A stretch of 64,000 nt of DNA from NCBI RefSeq assembly GCF_006716235.1, contig NZ_VFOR01000001.1, positions 1,178,001 through 1,242,000 of the forward strand, read 5' to 3'. Positions 34,007 to 43,468 of this stretch are shown one piece after another (the stretch's first letter is position 1; the number at the start of each line of letters is the position of its first letter). Below the pieces are notes generated by a model. The model saw only the letters and a list, made by a program, of their open reading frames with translations. It did no database searches and was not told the origin of the DNA. This stretch comes from Propioniferax innocua. GTDB lineage: Bacteria > Actinomycetota > Actinomycetes > Propionibacteriales > Propionibacteriaceae. Made by a program: the position numbers and the translations under genes.

Positions 34007-35896
34007 ATGCCCAAGTCTGCCGAACTGCCCACGTCCACCGATCTGTTCAAGATTCGTCGCGCGGCTCTGGCCAAGGAGGTCATCGCTCCCCTGCGGAAGT
34101 TGTACGGCGAACGCGACGACGTGGACGAGGTGATCGACCTCATGTTCGAGGTTGCCGCCAAAGCCTGGGGTGAACGCCCACAAGCGCTCCGCGAACTCGA
34201 CGAGGCCCGGCTCACGCACCCGGACTGGTTCCAGCGTCCCGATCAACTCGGTTATGTCTGTTACGCCGATCGCTTCGACGGCGGGCTTGACGGGGTGCGG
34301 TCCCGGTTGGACCACCTGGCCGAGCTGGGGGTCACGACGCTGCATGTGATGCCGGTGCTCGAGCCACGGCAGGGCCCCAATGACGGGGGCTACGCCGTCG
34401 CGTCCTACCGGCGGGTCGATCCCCGACTCGGCACGATGGACGACCTGCGTGGGCTGGCGTCGGACCTGCATGAGCGCGGCATGTCGCTGGTGTGTGACCT
34501 CGTCTGCAACCACACGGCGGCCGAGCACCCGTGGGCACGCAAAGCCCGCGACGGCAAGAAGAAGTACCGCGATTACTACTGGATGTATCCCGATCGCGAG
34601 ATGCCGGACGCCTGGGAAGGATCATTGCCCGAGGTGTTCCCCGATTGGGCGCCAGGAAATTTCACTTGGCTTCCCGACGCCGAGCAGTGGGTGTGGACGA
34701 CGTTCAACGAATACCAGTGGGATCTGAACTACACGAACCCTCGGGTGCTGGCCGAGATGGTGGCGAATGTCTGCTTCCTCGCCAACGTCGGCGTCGACAT
34801 CATCCGTCTCGACGCCGTGGCCTTCATGTGGAAGCGCTTGGGCACCACCTGCCAGAACCAGCCCGAAGCCCATCTGATCGTCGAGGTGATGCGCGCCGTC
34901 CTGCGCATGGTGGCCCCGGCGTCGATCCTGCTGGCCGAGGCCATTGTCGCCCCGGAGGACCTCGTGCCATGGTTCGGACGCGGCGAATCGACCGGCAAGG
35001 AATGCCAGCTCGCTTACCACAATGTGTTCATGGTGACGCTGTGGTCAGCCCTCGCCGAACACGATGCCCGACTGATGAGCTCGGTGTTGAACCGCATGCC
35101 ACAGATCCCGTCGAGCGCGTCATGGCTCACCTACGCCCGCCTGCACGATGACATCGGATGGGCCATCACCGACCAAGACGCCGCAGCCGTGGGACTCGAC
35201 GGTTTTGCTCACCGCGCGTTCCTCTCCGATTTCTACTCCGGCGGGTTCCCCGGCTCGTTCGCCGTCGGCGAGGTCTTCCAATCAAACCCCCGCACCGGTG
35301 ATCGACGCATCTCCGGCACATTGGCGTCCTTGGCCGGGCTCGAGCGGGCGCTGGCCCCGTCGGGATCCAGCACACTCGTGGAACATGCCATCCGACGGAT
35401 CCTGCTGGTGCACTCACTGGTGTTCGCCTTCGGCGGGTTGCCGTTGATCAATTCCGGCGACGAGATCGGCATGCTCAATGACCACGCCTGGGCCGACGAA
35501 CCCTCACATGCTGACGACAACCGATGGATGCACCGTCCCGTCATGGATTGGGACGCCGCCGCCCGACGCCACACGCCCGGGACCGTGGAGGCACGGATCT
35601 TCGAGGGGCTCCAGCATCTGGCGGCGGTGCGGAGCACCGTGCATGAATTCCACGCCGACACCCCCGGCACTGCCCTCGACGTCGGTAACTCCAAGGTCTT
35701 CGCATGGCACCGCAGCGGTCCGCGCGGCCGAATACTGGTGCTGGCGAACGTGACCGATGAGGACTTCTCGGTGGACACCATGCATGGCGGAGCCGGCCAT
35801 GACGGCGAGTGGATCGACCTGCTCACCGGCGAGAAGCAGGGACGCATCGTGCGCCTCGATGCGTACATGACACGTTGGCTGCGTCCTGCGGAATGA
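34007..35896 (+). CDS. Amylosucrase (GH13 subfamily 4)
   Basis: 629-residue cytosolic enzyme that transfers glucose from sucrose to a growing alpha-glucan. It has the helical N-terminal domain and the catalytic barrel with the amylosucrase-specific LPEVFPDWAPGNFTWLPD and WVWTTFNEYQWDLNYTNP, nucleophile Asp269 (IIRLDAVAFMWK), acid/base Glu311 (ILLAEAIVAPEDL) and NSGDEIGMLND. Length agrees with known enzymes (about 630). The frame is open far upstream across the antisense mannosyltransferase gene, so ATG 34007 (MPKSAELPT) is used. Divergent from the mannosyltransferase gene with a 117-bp gap. Confidence 0.93.
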   Translation: MPKSAELPTSTDLFKIRRAALAKEVIAPLRKLYGERDDVDEVIDLMFEVAAKAWGERPQALRELDEARLTHPDWFQRPDQLGYVCYADRFDGGLDGVRSRLDHLAELGVTTLHVMPVLEPRQGPNDGGYAVASYRRVDPRLGTMDDLRGLASDLHERGMSLVCDLVCNHTAAEHPWARKARDGKKKYRDYYWMYPDREMPDAWEGSLPEVFPDWAPGNFTWLPDAEQWVWTTFNEYQWDLNYTNPRVLAEMVANVCFLANVGVDIIRLDAVAFMWKRLGTTCQNQPEAHLIVEVMRAVLRMVAPASILLAEAIVAPEDLVPWFGRGESTGKECQLAYHNVFMVTLWSALAEHDARLMSSVLNRMPQIPSSASWLTYARLHDDIGWAITDQDAAAVGLDGFAHRAFLSDFYSGGFPGSFAVGEVFQSNPRTGDRRISGTLASLAGLERALAPSGSSTLVEHAIRRILLVHSLVFAFGGLPLINSGDEIGMLNDHAWADEPSHADDNRWMHRPVMDWDAAARRHTPGTVEARIFEGLQHLAAVRSTVHEFHADTPGTALDVGNSKVFAWHRSGPRGRILVLANVTDEDFSVDTMHGGAGHDGEWIDLLTGEKQGRIVRLDAYMTRWLRPAE

Positions 35897-35903
35897 CGCC
35901 GAA

Positions 35904-35942
35904 GTGGTGGGTCTCGAGAACACGCTTCCCGAGACCCACCAC
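35904..35942. terminator. Bidirectional terminator after amylosucrase
   Basis: Perfect 13-bp stem GTGGTGGGTCTCG/CGAGACCCACCAC (35904-35916, 35930-35942), 8 bp after the amylosucrase stop codon and 70 bp past the end of the convergent MFS pseudogene. Confidence 0.8.
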
Positions 35943-36011
35943 CTCCATCCAGCTCCCCGTCTCACAAAGGCTGCTCCGGAGGGGAAGCCCCGCCAGCCCA
36001 TGTACGGCGGT

Positions 36012-37335
36012 TCAGCCAGCCACCTCCTGACGAGTGCGGTTGAAGACTTGGCACAGGACGCCCAGCAACGCGCAACCAGCCACGAACAGGAAGGAGGTGT
36101 TGTAGCCGGTGATGCTCTGCCAGCCGCCTCCGAGACCGATGATCCCGCCCATCAGCAGCGGCGCAAGGCCCCCGCCACAGAACATGGCGGTGGTGATCAC
36201 GCCGTTCGCCGTGGAGTGGGCACCGACCGGAGCAGAGTCCGAAGTTGCCGCGTAGTAGATGGGCCACACCGCATTGGCCACCAGGCCGAAGAACAACTGG
36301 ATGCCGACGTACGCGGCCATCGAGCCGGCGAAGTAGAAGGCCCCCACGCCGATCGCCATCCACACACCACAGATCATGATGGTCGTCCGGCGTCCGATGT
36401 AGTCCGAGATGCTCGGCCACAGGATCTGCCCGAAGATGCCGGTGATGTTGAAGCGGTCGACAGGCTGGCTGCTCCCGAGAACGACAGCCCGACGATGTTC
36501 GCGATGTACAGGGGCAGGACGTAGTTGATGCCCATGTAGACGATCTGCGTCAGCAAGGTGGTGCCGGACGTCAGGAGGACGCCGCGGTTCAACAGCACGC
36601 GCTTCAAGGTTCCGGACTCGTCGGCACGGCTCTCTTCCTCTTCCGTGTCCAGAGGCACGGTCAGGCCCGCATCCCGCATGGAGGCGTAGGTGCGCTGGAT
36701 CCGCTCACTGGTGGAGTACCACCGCCAGAAGAGCATGACGGGCAGAGCCACGATCAACCCGATGAAGAAGACATAACTCCAGCGGTCCTCACCGAAGACA
36801 TTCAACACACCGGCGACGGCGAGTCCGCTGAAGAGGGCTCCCACTGGGTACCCCGTGTGGTGGGCGCCGAGCGCGAACCCATGGCGTTCCTTGGGCCACC
36901 ATTCAGTGGTGTTGGAGATACCGATCGGTTCTCCCCATCCGGCGCCCAGGTTGACCCCCAGACGCAGGGCCACGAAGGCGATGAAGTTGTGTGCCACCAA
37001 ACGGATACCGGTGATCGCGGAGAGCAGGTTGTAACCGATGACGAGAGGAACCTGGAAGGCCGCACGCCGCCATCCGACGCCGAAACGGTCGCTCCAGCAG
37101 ACCCCGGGATCGCCATCACCGCTAGGGAGAACATGATGAGGGCGGTAATGCCACCCCATGCCTCGGGCGAGAGCTTGAAGTGATCGGTGATGACCGGACC
37201 GAGCCGGAGGATGACCTCGCGGTCGAAGGCATTGATCACCCAGATCATCCATGTGACGCCGAGGGCCACCCACGAGCCTCGGGGAACAGCACTCAGGGGC
37301 GCTTCCCCACGCTTGATACGAACATGGCTGGACAT
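36012..37335 (-). pseudogene. MFS transporter, broken by two single-base frameshifts
   Basis: Remnant of a 12-helix major facilitator related to the ACS/hexuronate group. Three frames must be joined: MSSHVRIKRGEAPLSAVPRG...MFSLAVMAIPG (37335 to about 37105), WSDRFGVGWRRAAFQVPLV...NIVGLSFSGAASLST (to about 36457), and FNITGIFGQILWPSISDYIGRRTTIM to the stop at 36012. Each junction needs one inserted base. The rest is intact at protein level, so decay is recent or the assembly has base-calling errors. Last gene of the LacI-headed island, 14 bp past the SMP-30 remnant. Confidence 0.85.
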
Positions 37336-37349
37336 GGTCGTCTCCTCGC

Positions 37350-37973
37350 TCAGCCCGCGAACCGATGTGCAGCAACGCCCCTGATACCCAGGTCGTCGAC
37401 GACCAGAAGTGCACCGCGAAGTGGTCCGTCCTCGGGGAAACGGGGCAACGGCGGCCGCGCCATCGTCGTCACGTACAGGCGGTCGAGGTCCGGGCCCCCG
37501 AAGGTGGGGCAGGTGACCTTCTTCACCGGCATCTCGATCTGGCGTTCGAGCCTGCCCTCGGGGTCGAAGCGATTCAGCTTGCCTCCGTAGACATGCGCCT
37601 GCCAGACGATCCCCTCGGAGTCGACGGTCATGCCGTCGACAGCACCTCCATCAGAGCGGTTGACGGTGGCGAACACGCGACGATTCGACACATTCCCAGT
37701 GGCGAGGTCGTAGTCATACGCCCAGATGTCCCCGGTCCAGGTGTCTGCGAAATAGAAGACGGATTCATCCGGGCTCCAGCAGGGCCGTTCGAGCAGATGA
37801 TGCCTTCATCGAGAACTTTGATGCTCAGGTCCTCCCCTATCGAGTAGAGGCGTCCTGACGGTTCGTCCTCAGCCATGTCCATGGATCCGAAGACGAAGCG
37901 TCCCCGGCTGTCCGTCTTCCCGTCATTCAGACGATTCCCTTCGAGGCCGCCCTCGCGAGAAGCCAGAAATTAA
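37350..37973 (-). pseudogene. SMP-30/gluconolactonase remnant, 5'-truncated and frameshifted
   Basis: The readable part begins FLASREGGLEGNRLNDGKTDSRGRF, which contains the SMP-30 metal-site motif N-D-G-K-x-D, but an in-frame TAA lies directly before it and about 90 N-terminal residues are missing. A second lesion near 37782 (one base lost in a C run) shifts the frame before GPCWSPDESVFYFADTWTGDI. The end (VDSEGIVWQAHVYGGKLNRFDPEG) is normal. Intact relatives hydrolyse sugar lactones. Confidence 0.85.
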
Positions 37974-38029
37974 TCCATCAAATCCACATTCTGCGGTTCT
38001 CGGGTTCGCCGACCCGAAAGTTTTCCTGC

Positions 38030-39649
38030 CTAGACAGAAACCCTGGCCCCTTCACTGTTCGACTGCTCCGCGAAGCGTCGTCGCACCTCGGCCTTGTCGA
38101 TCTTCATGTTGGCGGTCAGCGGCAGCTGCTCCCCGAACACGAGCCTCGTGGGGTTCTCGTAGTGGGCGAGCAGTCTCTCCAGCTCCGCGTCGATCACGGT
38201 CTCCGGGACGGGACGTCCGTCCTCGGTCTCAACGAAGGCAGCGACTTCCTCTCCGTAGATCTCACTCGGGATTCCGACCACAGCCGCATCGACGACGCCG
38301 GGAACCTGCCTGAGGGCCTCCTCCACATCGATGGTCCACACCTTCTCGCCGCCACGGTTGATCATGTCCTTCGTCCTGTCGACGATGAACAGGTATCCGT
38401 CCTCGTTGATGTAGCCGACATCGTGTGTGTTCAACCAGCCGTCGCTCTCCAGCTCCTCGGTCGGCGGGTCGTAACAGCGCAGGACGTTGGTGCCGCGCAC
38501 CCACACTTCACCGCGCTCCCCCACCGGAGCATCGGTCCCATCTTCGGTTCGCACCATCACGTCGAGCCCTGGAATGGGGCGCCCCGAAGCGCCGCGGTGG
38601 ACGCTCGTTGCGGCGTCACAGGGAAAGACCACGCCCGGGGAGGACGTCTCGGTGAGCCCATAAATCGTCCGGAACGACATCGTCGGCAACCACTCATGCA
38701 GTGCTTGGATGCGCCCCACGGGCATATGTGCCGCCCCGCAGGCCATGATCCGCAGCGTGGGCAGCGCCGAGAATGCGCCCCGCTCTGCCAGCAACAGCGC
38801 GAAGACCGTGGGCGAAGCATGGATCATCGTGAGTCCTTCATCGCGGACCGTCTCGAGCACACGTTTGGCGTTGAAGCGACGGTGCAGGTACAGAGTGCCG
38901 CCCACATGCACGAACAGCCCCAGGAGCGCCACCATGCCAGTGATGTGGTAGATCGGCACCGGGATGATGCTGGAGTCGTTCGAATCAAGCTCGAAGATTC
39001 GCTGATAGGCGACGATCGCATGCCCCACATTGCGATTGGTGAGACATACGCCCTTGCTCCGGGACGTCGTCCCGGAGGTGTACATCAAGATGCAGTCCGC
39101 TCCCTCATCCGGATCCGGTCCACTGACAGGCAGCTCGGCGAGCGGCCAACGACGGAACCCATAGCCCTCCGCCCTGTCCTCCGCGAACCACACCAAGGGC
39201 GCCGCCTCGATGAGGGCGAGGGACTCAAAGCGCCGCTCGACGATCAACAACGACGGCTCCGATCGGCGAAGCAGTGCCTCGATCTCGGATTCCCGATGCT
39301 TCGATGGCACGGGGACCACAACGGCTGCACACTTGTTGACGGCATACACGGCCACGGCGAATTCGATCGAGGTGTCGAGGAGGAGGGCCACTCTCTGCCC
39401 GGGCCGGATCACTCGCGCCAACGAGGCAGCCGCCTGATCCACCAGTGCCCGCAGGGTCGCGAAGGTCACTCGCACCCCGTCGTCTGCGACGAGCGCCACG
39501 TCATCGGGCTGACGCCGCGCTGTTTTCGCAAGGGAGTCGTAGAGGCTCACGGGAGCGTCGGTGTAGACGCGAAGCGGAACTCCATCCACCTCCTTGGTCA
39601 CCAGGCCGCGACATGTCTTGGAATCCCACAATGCTTCACCGGTCAGCAC
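38030..39649 (-). CDS. AMP-forming acyl-CoA synthetase/ligase
   Basis: 539-residue ANL-family enzyme that activates a carboxylic acid to its CoA ester through an acyl-AMP. Motifs: phosphate loop LMYTSGTTSRSKGV, IPVPIYHITGMV, IYGLTETSSPG, DVGYINEDGYLFIVDRTKDMI, hinge NRGGEKVW and the catalytic lysine region TANMKIDKAEVRRRF. The acid substrate cannot be read from the sequence. GTG 39649 is preferred to GTG 39658 because AGGAAGG lies at proper distance; it overlaps the glycerate kinase end by 14 bp. Downstream lie the two decayed genes. Confidence 0.88.
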   Translation of the reverse strand: MLTGEALWDSKTCRGLVTKEVDGVPLRVYTDAPVSLYDSLAKTARRQPDDVALVADDGVRVTFATLRALVDQAAASLARVIRPGQRVALLLDTSIEFAVAVYAVNKCAAVVVPVPSKHRESEIEALLRRSEPSLLIVERRFESLALIEAAPLVWFAEDRAEGYGFRRWPLAELPVSGPDPDEGADCILMYTSGTTSRSKGVCLTNRNVGHAIVAYQRIFELDSNDSSIIPVPIYHITGMVALLGLFVHVGGTLYLHRRFNAKRVLETVRDEGLTMIHASPTVFALLLAERGAFSALPTLRIMACGAAHMPVGRIQALHEWLPTMSFRTIYGLTETSSPGVVFPCDAATSVHRGASGRPIPGLDVMVRTEDGTDAPVGERGEVWVRGTNVLRCYDPPTEELESDGWLNTHDVGYINEDGYLFIVDRTKDMINRGGEKVWTIDVEEALRQVPGVVDAAVVGIPSEIYGEEVAAFVETEDGRPVPETVIDAELERLLAHYENPTRLVFGEQLPLTANMKIDKAEVRRRFAEQSNSEGARVSV

Positions 39650-40790
39650 CGATCTCACCCCTTCCTATCTTGATCAACTGACACGCTGTGGCCACGGCGG
39701 CCTGGAGGTTCTGCTCACCATTCGCGAGAGCGTCCTCGAGGGAGCCGGGTTCTCGGACGATGGGGATCACCGCGTCCACCCCCGGCGGCAGGTGGTCGGA
39801 CGGCCCCAGAGCCACCCGGCCTGCGAACACGAAGGTGACCGCGCCGGATGCGGCAGCGCGACTCGCCAACTGGCATGGCACTTTCCCGTTCGCTGACTGC
39901 AGATCGAAGCTTCCTTCCCCGGTGAGCACGAGATCCGCCTTCTCCAACAGGGTTTGGGCTCCCACTGCATCCAGGACGAGGTCCGCTCCGGATTGCAGAA
40001 CCGCAGGGGCACCGATGAGGAGCCCGGCCGCCATGCCCCCGGCAGCGCCCGCTCCCGCGATGTCCCGGACGCGTTTTCCGGTCACCGCCTCCATGACGTC
40101 CGCCCAACGGGTGAGGGATGCCTCCAGCGTTTCCACGTCGGCCGGAGAAGCACCCTTCTGGGGCCCGAACACCGCGCTTGCTCCGGCTGGCCCCAACAAC
40201 GGGTTGTCAACGTCGCATGCTGCGCGAACTCGCGTGCCAGCGAGCCGCGGGTCCAGCCCGGACAGGTCGACGTCAACCAGGCCTGTCAAGGCTGCACCCC
40301 CTGGCGGCAGCGCCTTCCCGTCTTCGCCCAGGAAGCGCACCCCGAGGGCTTCGAGCATCCCTGCACCAGCGTCGTTCGTGGCGGAGCCGCCCAGACCGAT
40401 CACGATTTCCTCGGCCCCGAGGTCCAGCGCCGCGGATATGAGCTGGCCGACACCCCGGGTACTCGTCACCAGCGGGTCACGAGCCTCCCGGGGGATGTGC
40501 TCCAACCCACACGCCGCGGCGCTTTCCAACACGGCGAGTTTCGTCTGTGGAATCCATGCGAACTCCCCAGATCGTTCTCGGCCCAGCGCGTCTTCCACCA
40601 CAACCCGCTGCACGGCGCCTCCCATGGCAGCGCAGACGGCTTCGACGGTTCCTTCGCCACCATCGGCCAAGGGCAGTTCGACGACCTCAGCCTCGGGGAA
40701 CACCGACTTGATGCCCACGGCCATGGCCCGGGCTGCACGCTGCGCAGTCATCGATTCCTTGAATGAATCCGGTGCACAGAGGATCAACAT
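39636..40790 (-). CDS. Glycerate kinase (GlxK/GarK family)
   Basis: 384-residue kinase phosphorylating D-glycerate, the end point of glucarate/glycolate routes. MLILCAPDSFKESMTAQRAARAM, LADGGEGTVEAV, EEIVIGLGGSATNDAGAGMLEALG, AGAAGGMAAGLL and LVLTGEGSFDLQSANGKVP are family hallmarks and complete. Ribosome-binding site GAAGGAGCGG. Together with the SMP-30 and hexuronate-type MFS remnants it hints at a former sugar-acid pathway in this island. Confidence 0.94.
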   Translation of the reverse strand: MLILCAPDSFKESMTAQRAARAMAVGIKSVFPEAEVVELPLADGGEGTVEAVCAAMGGAVQRVVVEDALGRERSGEFAWIPQTKLAVLESAAACGLEHIPREARDPLVTSTRGVGQLISAALDLGAEEIVIGLGGSATNDAGAGMLEALGVRFLGEDGKALPPGGAALTGLVDVDLSGLDPRLAGTRVRAACDVDNPLLGPAGASAVFGPQKGASPADVETLEASLTRWADVMEAVTGKRVRDIAGAGAAGGMAAGLLIGAPAVLQSGADLVLDAVGAQTLLEKADLVLTGEGSFDLQSANGKVPCQLASRAAASGAVTFVFAGRVALGPSDHLPPGVDAVIPIVREPGSLEDALANGEQNLQAAVATACQLIKIGRGEIGADR

Positions 40791-40848
40791 GCCGCTCCTT
40801 CGTCTGGTCAGGAGCGCAACACTGGCCGGGCCGCATCGCCCGTCCGCA

Positions 40849-42183
40849 TCACGCCATGGAATCGTTCTTGGAACCGCGGAGTGCCCACGCCAAGAGCGAG
40901 CCGAACACCGCGAGTCCGATGATCAGCCACAGGCCCGAGAGCGAGTTGCCGGTCGACTTCTCCAGCGCCCCCATCATCGTCGGACCAAAGAACCCGCCGA
41001 AGAGCCCGAACATGTTCACCATCGCGATGCCCGCAGCCACAGCTGCTCCACTGAGCCGGCGTCCGGGGAAGGTGAACAGCATCGACTGGATCACGAAGAA
41101 CCAGAACGCCGCGAAGGAGAACCCGACGACCGCGAGCGCAAGGTTGCCCTGCGAGACCGCAGCGATCACCAGGCCGATGGCCACGCTCACCAGACCGCCC
41201 GAAACCATGCTCTTCTGGCGCATGACGGTGGTTCCGAACCGCGGTAGAAGGGTCGAACCGATGGCAGCAGCGATCCAGGGGATCGCCGTGATGAGACCGA
41301 TCGTGAGGCTCGACATGTTCGCGTCGAAACCGTGAACCATCGCCGGCAGGAAGTAGCTCAACGAATAGACGGCCACCTGATGGGTGAAGTAGACACCGAT
41401 GACCACCCAGATGATCGGGTCCTTGGCCACGGGGATCAGCGCACGAAAACCATGTGCCTTCGCGCCCTGCCCATCGTCCTCGGCAGCGAGTTGCTCCTCC
41501 AGGAGCTCCTTCTCGTCGCTGCTGAGCCACGAGGCTCCGGAGGGGCGGTCCGGCAGGCGGAACCATACGACGAAGGCGAGTAGGACGGCGGGAAGTCCTT
41601 CGATGATGAACATCCATTGCCAGCCGTGGAGTCCCGCCATTCCGTCCAGCTGCAGCAGCAGACCGCCCAACGGTGCGCCGATGATGTTGGCAAGCGAGAC
41701 ACCGAGCAGGAACAGGCCGATCGCCTTCGCCCTCTCGTGCCGGGGGAACCAGTAGGTGATGTACAGGATGATGCCGGGGTACAGCCCGGCCTCGGCGATA
41801 CCGAGCAGCACGCGAAGAACGTAGAACGACCATTCGTTCCACGTCAGGGCCATCGCCATCGAGATGAGGCCCCAGGTGATCATGATTCGGGTGATCCAGA
41901 ACCGCGCGCCGAATCGGTGCATCAAGAGGTTGGACGGGATCTCGAGGAAGGCGTAGGCCGCAAAGAACAGCCCGGCTCCCAGACCGAATGCCGCCGCGTC
42001 AAGACCGACGTCAGCGCTCAATGCCTCCTTGGCCATCCCGATGTTCGTTCTGTCGATGAACGAAATGATGTACACGATGATCAGGAGCGGCATCAGCTTT
42101 CCGAAGTTCTTCTTGCTGATCCCGTTGAGCCGATCACGCTTGTTAGGGTCTGCCATGGGCCCAACCATGATGGAGTCGGACAT
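40849..42183 (-). CDS. MFS transporter, anion:cation symporter (ACS) family
   Basis: 444-residue, 12-helix permease: MPLLIIVYIISFIDRTNIGMAK, GLGAGLFFAAYAFLEIPSNLLMHRFGARFWITRIMITWGL, LRVLLGIAEAGLYPGIILYITYWFPRHERAKA (each within the family pattern) and a central acidic loop. This pattern is typical of ACS porters for organic and sugar acids. ATG 42183 has AAGGAGG 5 nt upstream. It follows a terminator-like hairpin, so it may have its own promoter or be attenuated. Confidence 0.9.
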   Translation of the reverse strand: MSDSIMVGPMADPNKRDRLNGISKKNFGKLMPLLIIVYIISFIDRTNIGMAKEALSADVGLDAAAFGLGAGLFFAAYAFLEIPSNLLMHRFGARFWITRIMITWGLISMAMALTWNEWSFYVLRVLLGIAEAGLYPGIILYITYWFPRHERAKAIGLFLLGVSLANIIGAPLGGLLLQLDGMAGLHGWQWMFIIEGLPAVLLAFVVWFRLPDRPSGASWLSSDEKELLEEQLAAEDDGQGAKAHGFRALIPVAKDPIIWVVIGVYFTHQVAVYSLSYFLPAMVHGFDANMSSLTIGLITAIPWIAAAIGSTLLPRFGTTVMRQKSMVSGGLVSVAIGLVIAAVSQGNLALAVVGFSFAAFWFFVIQSMLFTFPGRRLSGAAVAAGIAMVNMFGLFGGFFGPTMMGALEKSTGNSLSGLWLIIGLAVFGSLLAWALRGSKNDSMA

Positions 42184-42220
42184 GGATTCCTCCTTGAATC
42201 GATGCGATGTGGTGGGTCGA

Positions 42221-42254
42221 GGGTGTGGTCCCAGTGGCCGCTGGGACCACACCC
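42221..42254 (-). terminator. Terminator or attenuator between thiolase and MFS genes
   Basis: Perfect 14-bp inverted repeat (GGGTGTGGTCCCAG at 42221-42234, partner 42241-42254), loop TGGCCG, 12 bp past the thiolase stop codon and just upstream of the MFS ribosome-binding site. Confidence 0.75.
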
Positions 42255-42266
42255 GTGTTGGTTAGG

Positions 42267-43454
42267 TCAGAGGGCGCGGAAGATGGCCGCGACGGCCTGG
42301 CCGCCGCCGATGCACATGGTCACGAGCCCGTGTTCAAGCTGCTTCTTCCGCAGATTCGCCACCGTGCGCAGCGAAAGGATCACGCCCGTCGCACCGATCG
42401 GATGGCCCCAGGCGATCGCGCCGCCCAGCGGATTGGTCTTCTCCGGGTCGAGACCGCCATCACGCATCACGGCGACCGCCTGCGATGCGAACGCCTCGTT
42501 CAGCTCGATCCAGCCGAAATCCGACAGCGCCATCCCGGTACGGTCGAGAATCTTGTCGATGGCTAGCTTGGGCGCGTATCCCATGATCTCGGGACGCAGT
42601 GCGGCCTTGCAGAAATCCACCAACTCGGCCTGCGGCTCGAGCCCCCGGTCGCGCGCCTCGCTCTCTCGCATGAGCACGACTGCGGCGCCGGCATCGTTGA
42701 TACCGGAGCTGTTGCCCGCGGTAACGGTTCCCCCCTCGACGAACGCCGGACGCATGCGCCCGAGCTTCTCTGCGGTGACGCCATCGCGAGGGTGCTCATC
42801 GGTGTCGACGACACGCTCACCACGACGCTCCTTGACTGTGAGTGGTTCGATCTCATCGGCAACCGCCCCGGCAGCCAGCGCTTCCTGGGCCCGACGCTGG
42901 GACTCGGCCGCGAACTCATCCTGGGCTTCACGGGAGATGTCGAATTCTCGCGCGACATTCTCTGCGGTGTTGCCCATGGGGTAGCCACCGAACGGATCGG
43001 TGACCAACGACAGCGTGCCGTCGATCAGCTTGTGATGCCCCAGTTTGTATCCCGTGCGCGCCTGGAAATCCATGAATGGTTGCCGGGTCATGTTCTCGGC
43101 GCCCGCGGCCACCGCGATCTTCGTCTCGGGGTTCAGCCGGAGCTCCATGGCGGCCGACGCGATGGCTTGCAGCCCGGAGCCGCAAAGACGATTCACACTC
43201 ATGGCCGTGGACGATTCCCGCGCTCCCGCGGACAGGGCGACCCGGCGTCCGACGAACGCGTCACCGCCCACCTGCCCGACGCAGCCGACAATGAACTCGT
43301 CGACATCTGCGACCTCGACCCCGGCCCGCGCAGCCGCTGCCTTGACGGCATGGGCGCCGAGCAGGTGGTTGTCGACGTCCTTCAGCTCACCTCCGAAGGA
43401 ACCGGTTGGTGTACGTGCGCCGCCGACGATGACGATGCGATCCGGTGTACTCAT
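42267..43454 (-). CDS. Acetyl-CoA acetyltransferase (thiolase)
   Basis: 395-residue thiolase that cleaves or forms 3-oxoacyl-CoA. Start MSTPDRIVIVGGARTPTGSFGG; nucleophile Cys91 in SVNRLCGSGLQAI; NSSGINDAGAAVV; WIELNEAFASQAVAV; IAWGHPIGATGVI (His); and the terminal LVTMCIGGGQAVA (second catalytic Cys). Complete. ATG 43454 follows GGAGGAAAC, 14 bp after the CoA-transferase stop codon. Confidence 0.94.
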   Translation of the reverse strand: MSTPDRIVIVGGARTPTGSFGGELKDVDNHLLGAHAVKAAAARAGVEVADVDEFIVGCVGQVGGDAFVGRRVALSAGARESSTAMSVNRLCGSGLQAIASAAMELRLNPETKIAVAAGAENMTRQPFMDFQARTGYKLGHHKLIDGTLSLVTDPFGGYPMGNTAENVAREFDISREAQDEFAAESQRRAQEALAAGAVADEIEPLTVKERRGERVVDTDEHPRDGVTAEKLGRMRPAFVEGGTVTAGNSSGINDAGAAVVLMRESEARDRGLEPQAELVDFCKAALRPEIMGYAPKLAIDKILDRTGMALSDFGWIELNEAFASQAVAVMRDGGLDPEKTNPLGGAIAWGHPIGATGVILSLRTVANLRKKQLEHGLVTMCIGGGQAVAAIFRAL

Positions 43455-43468
43455 GATGTTTCCTCCAT

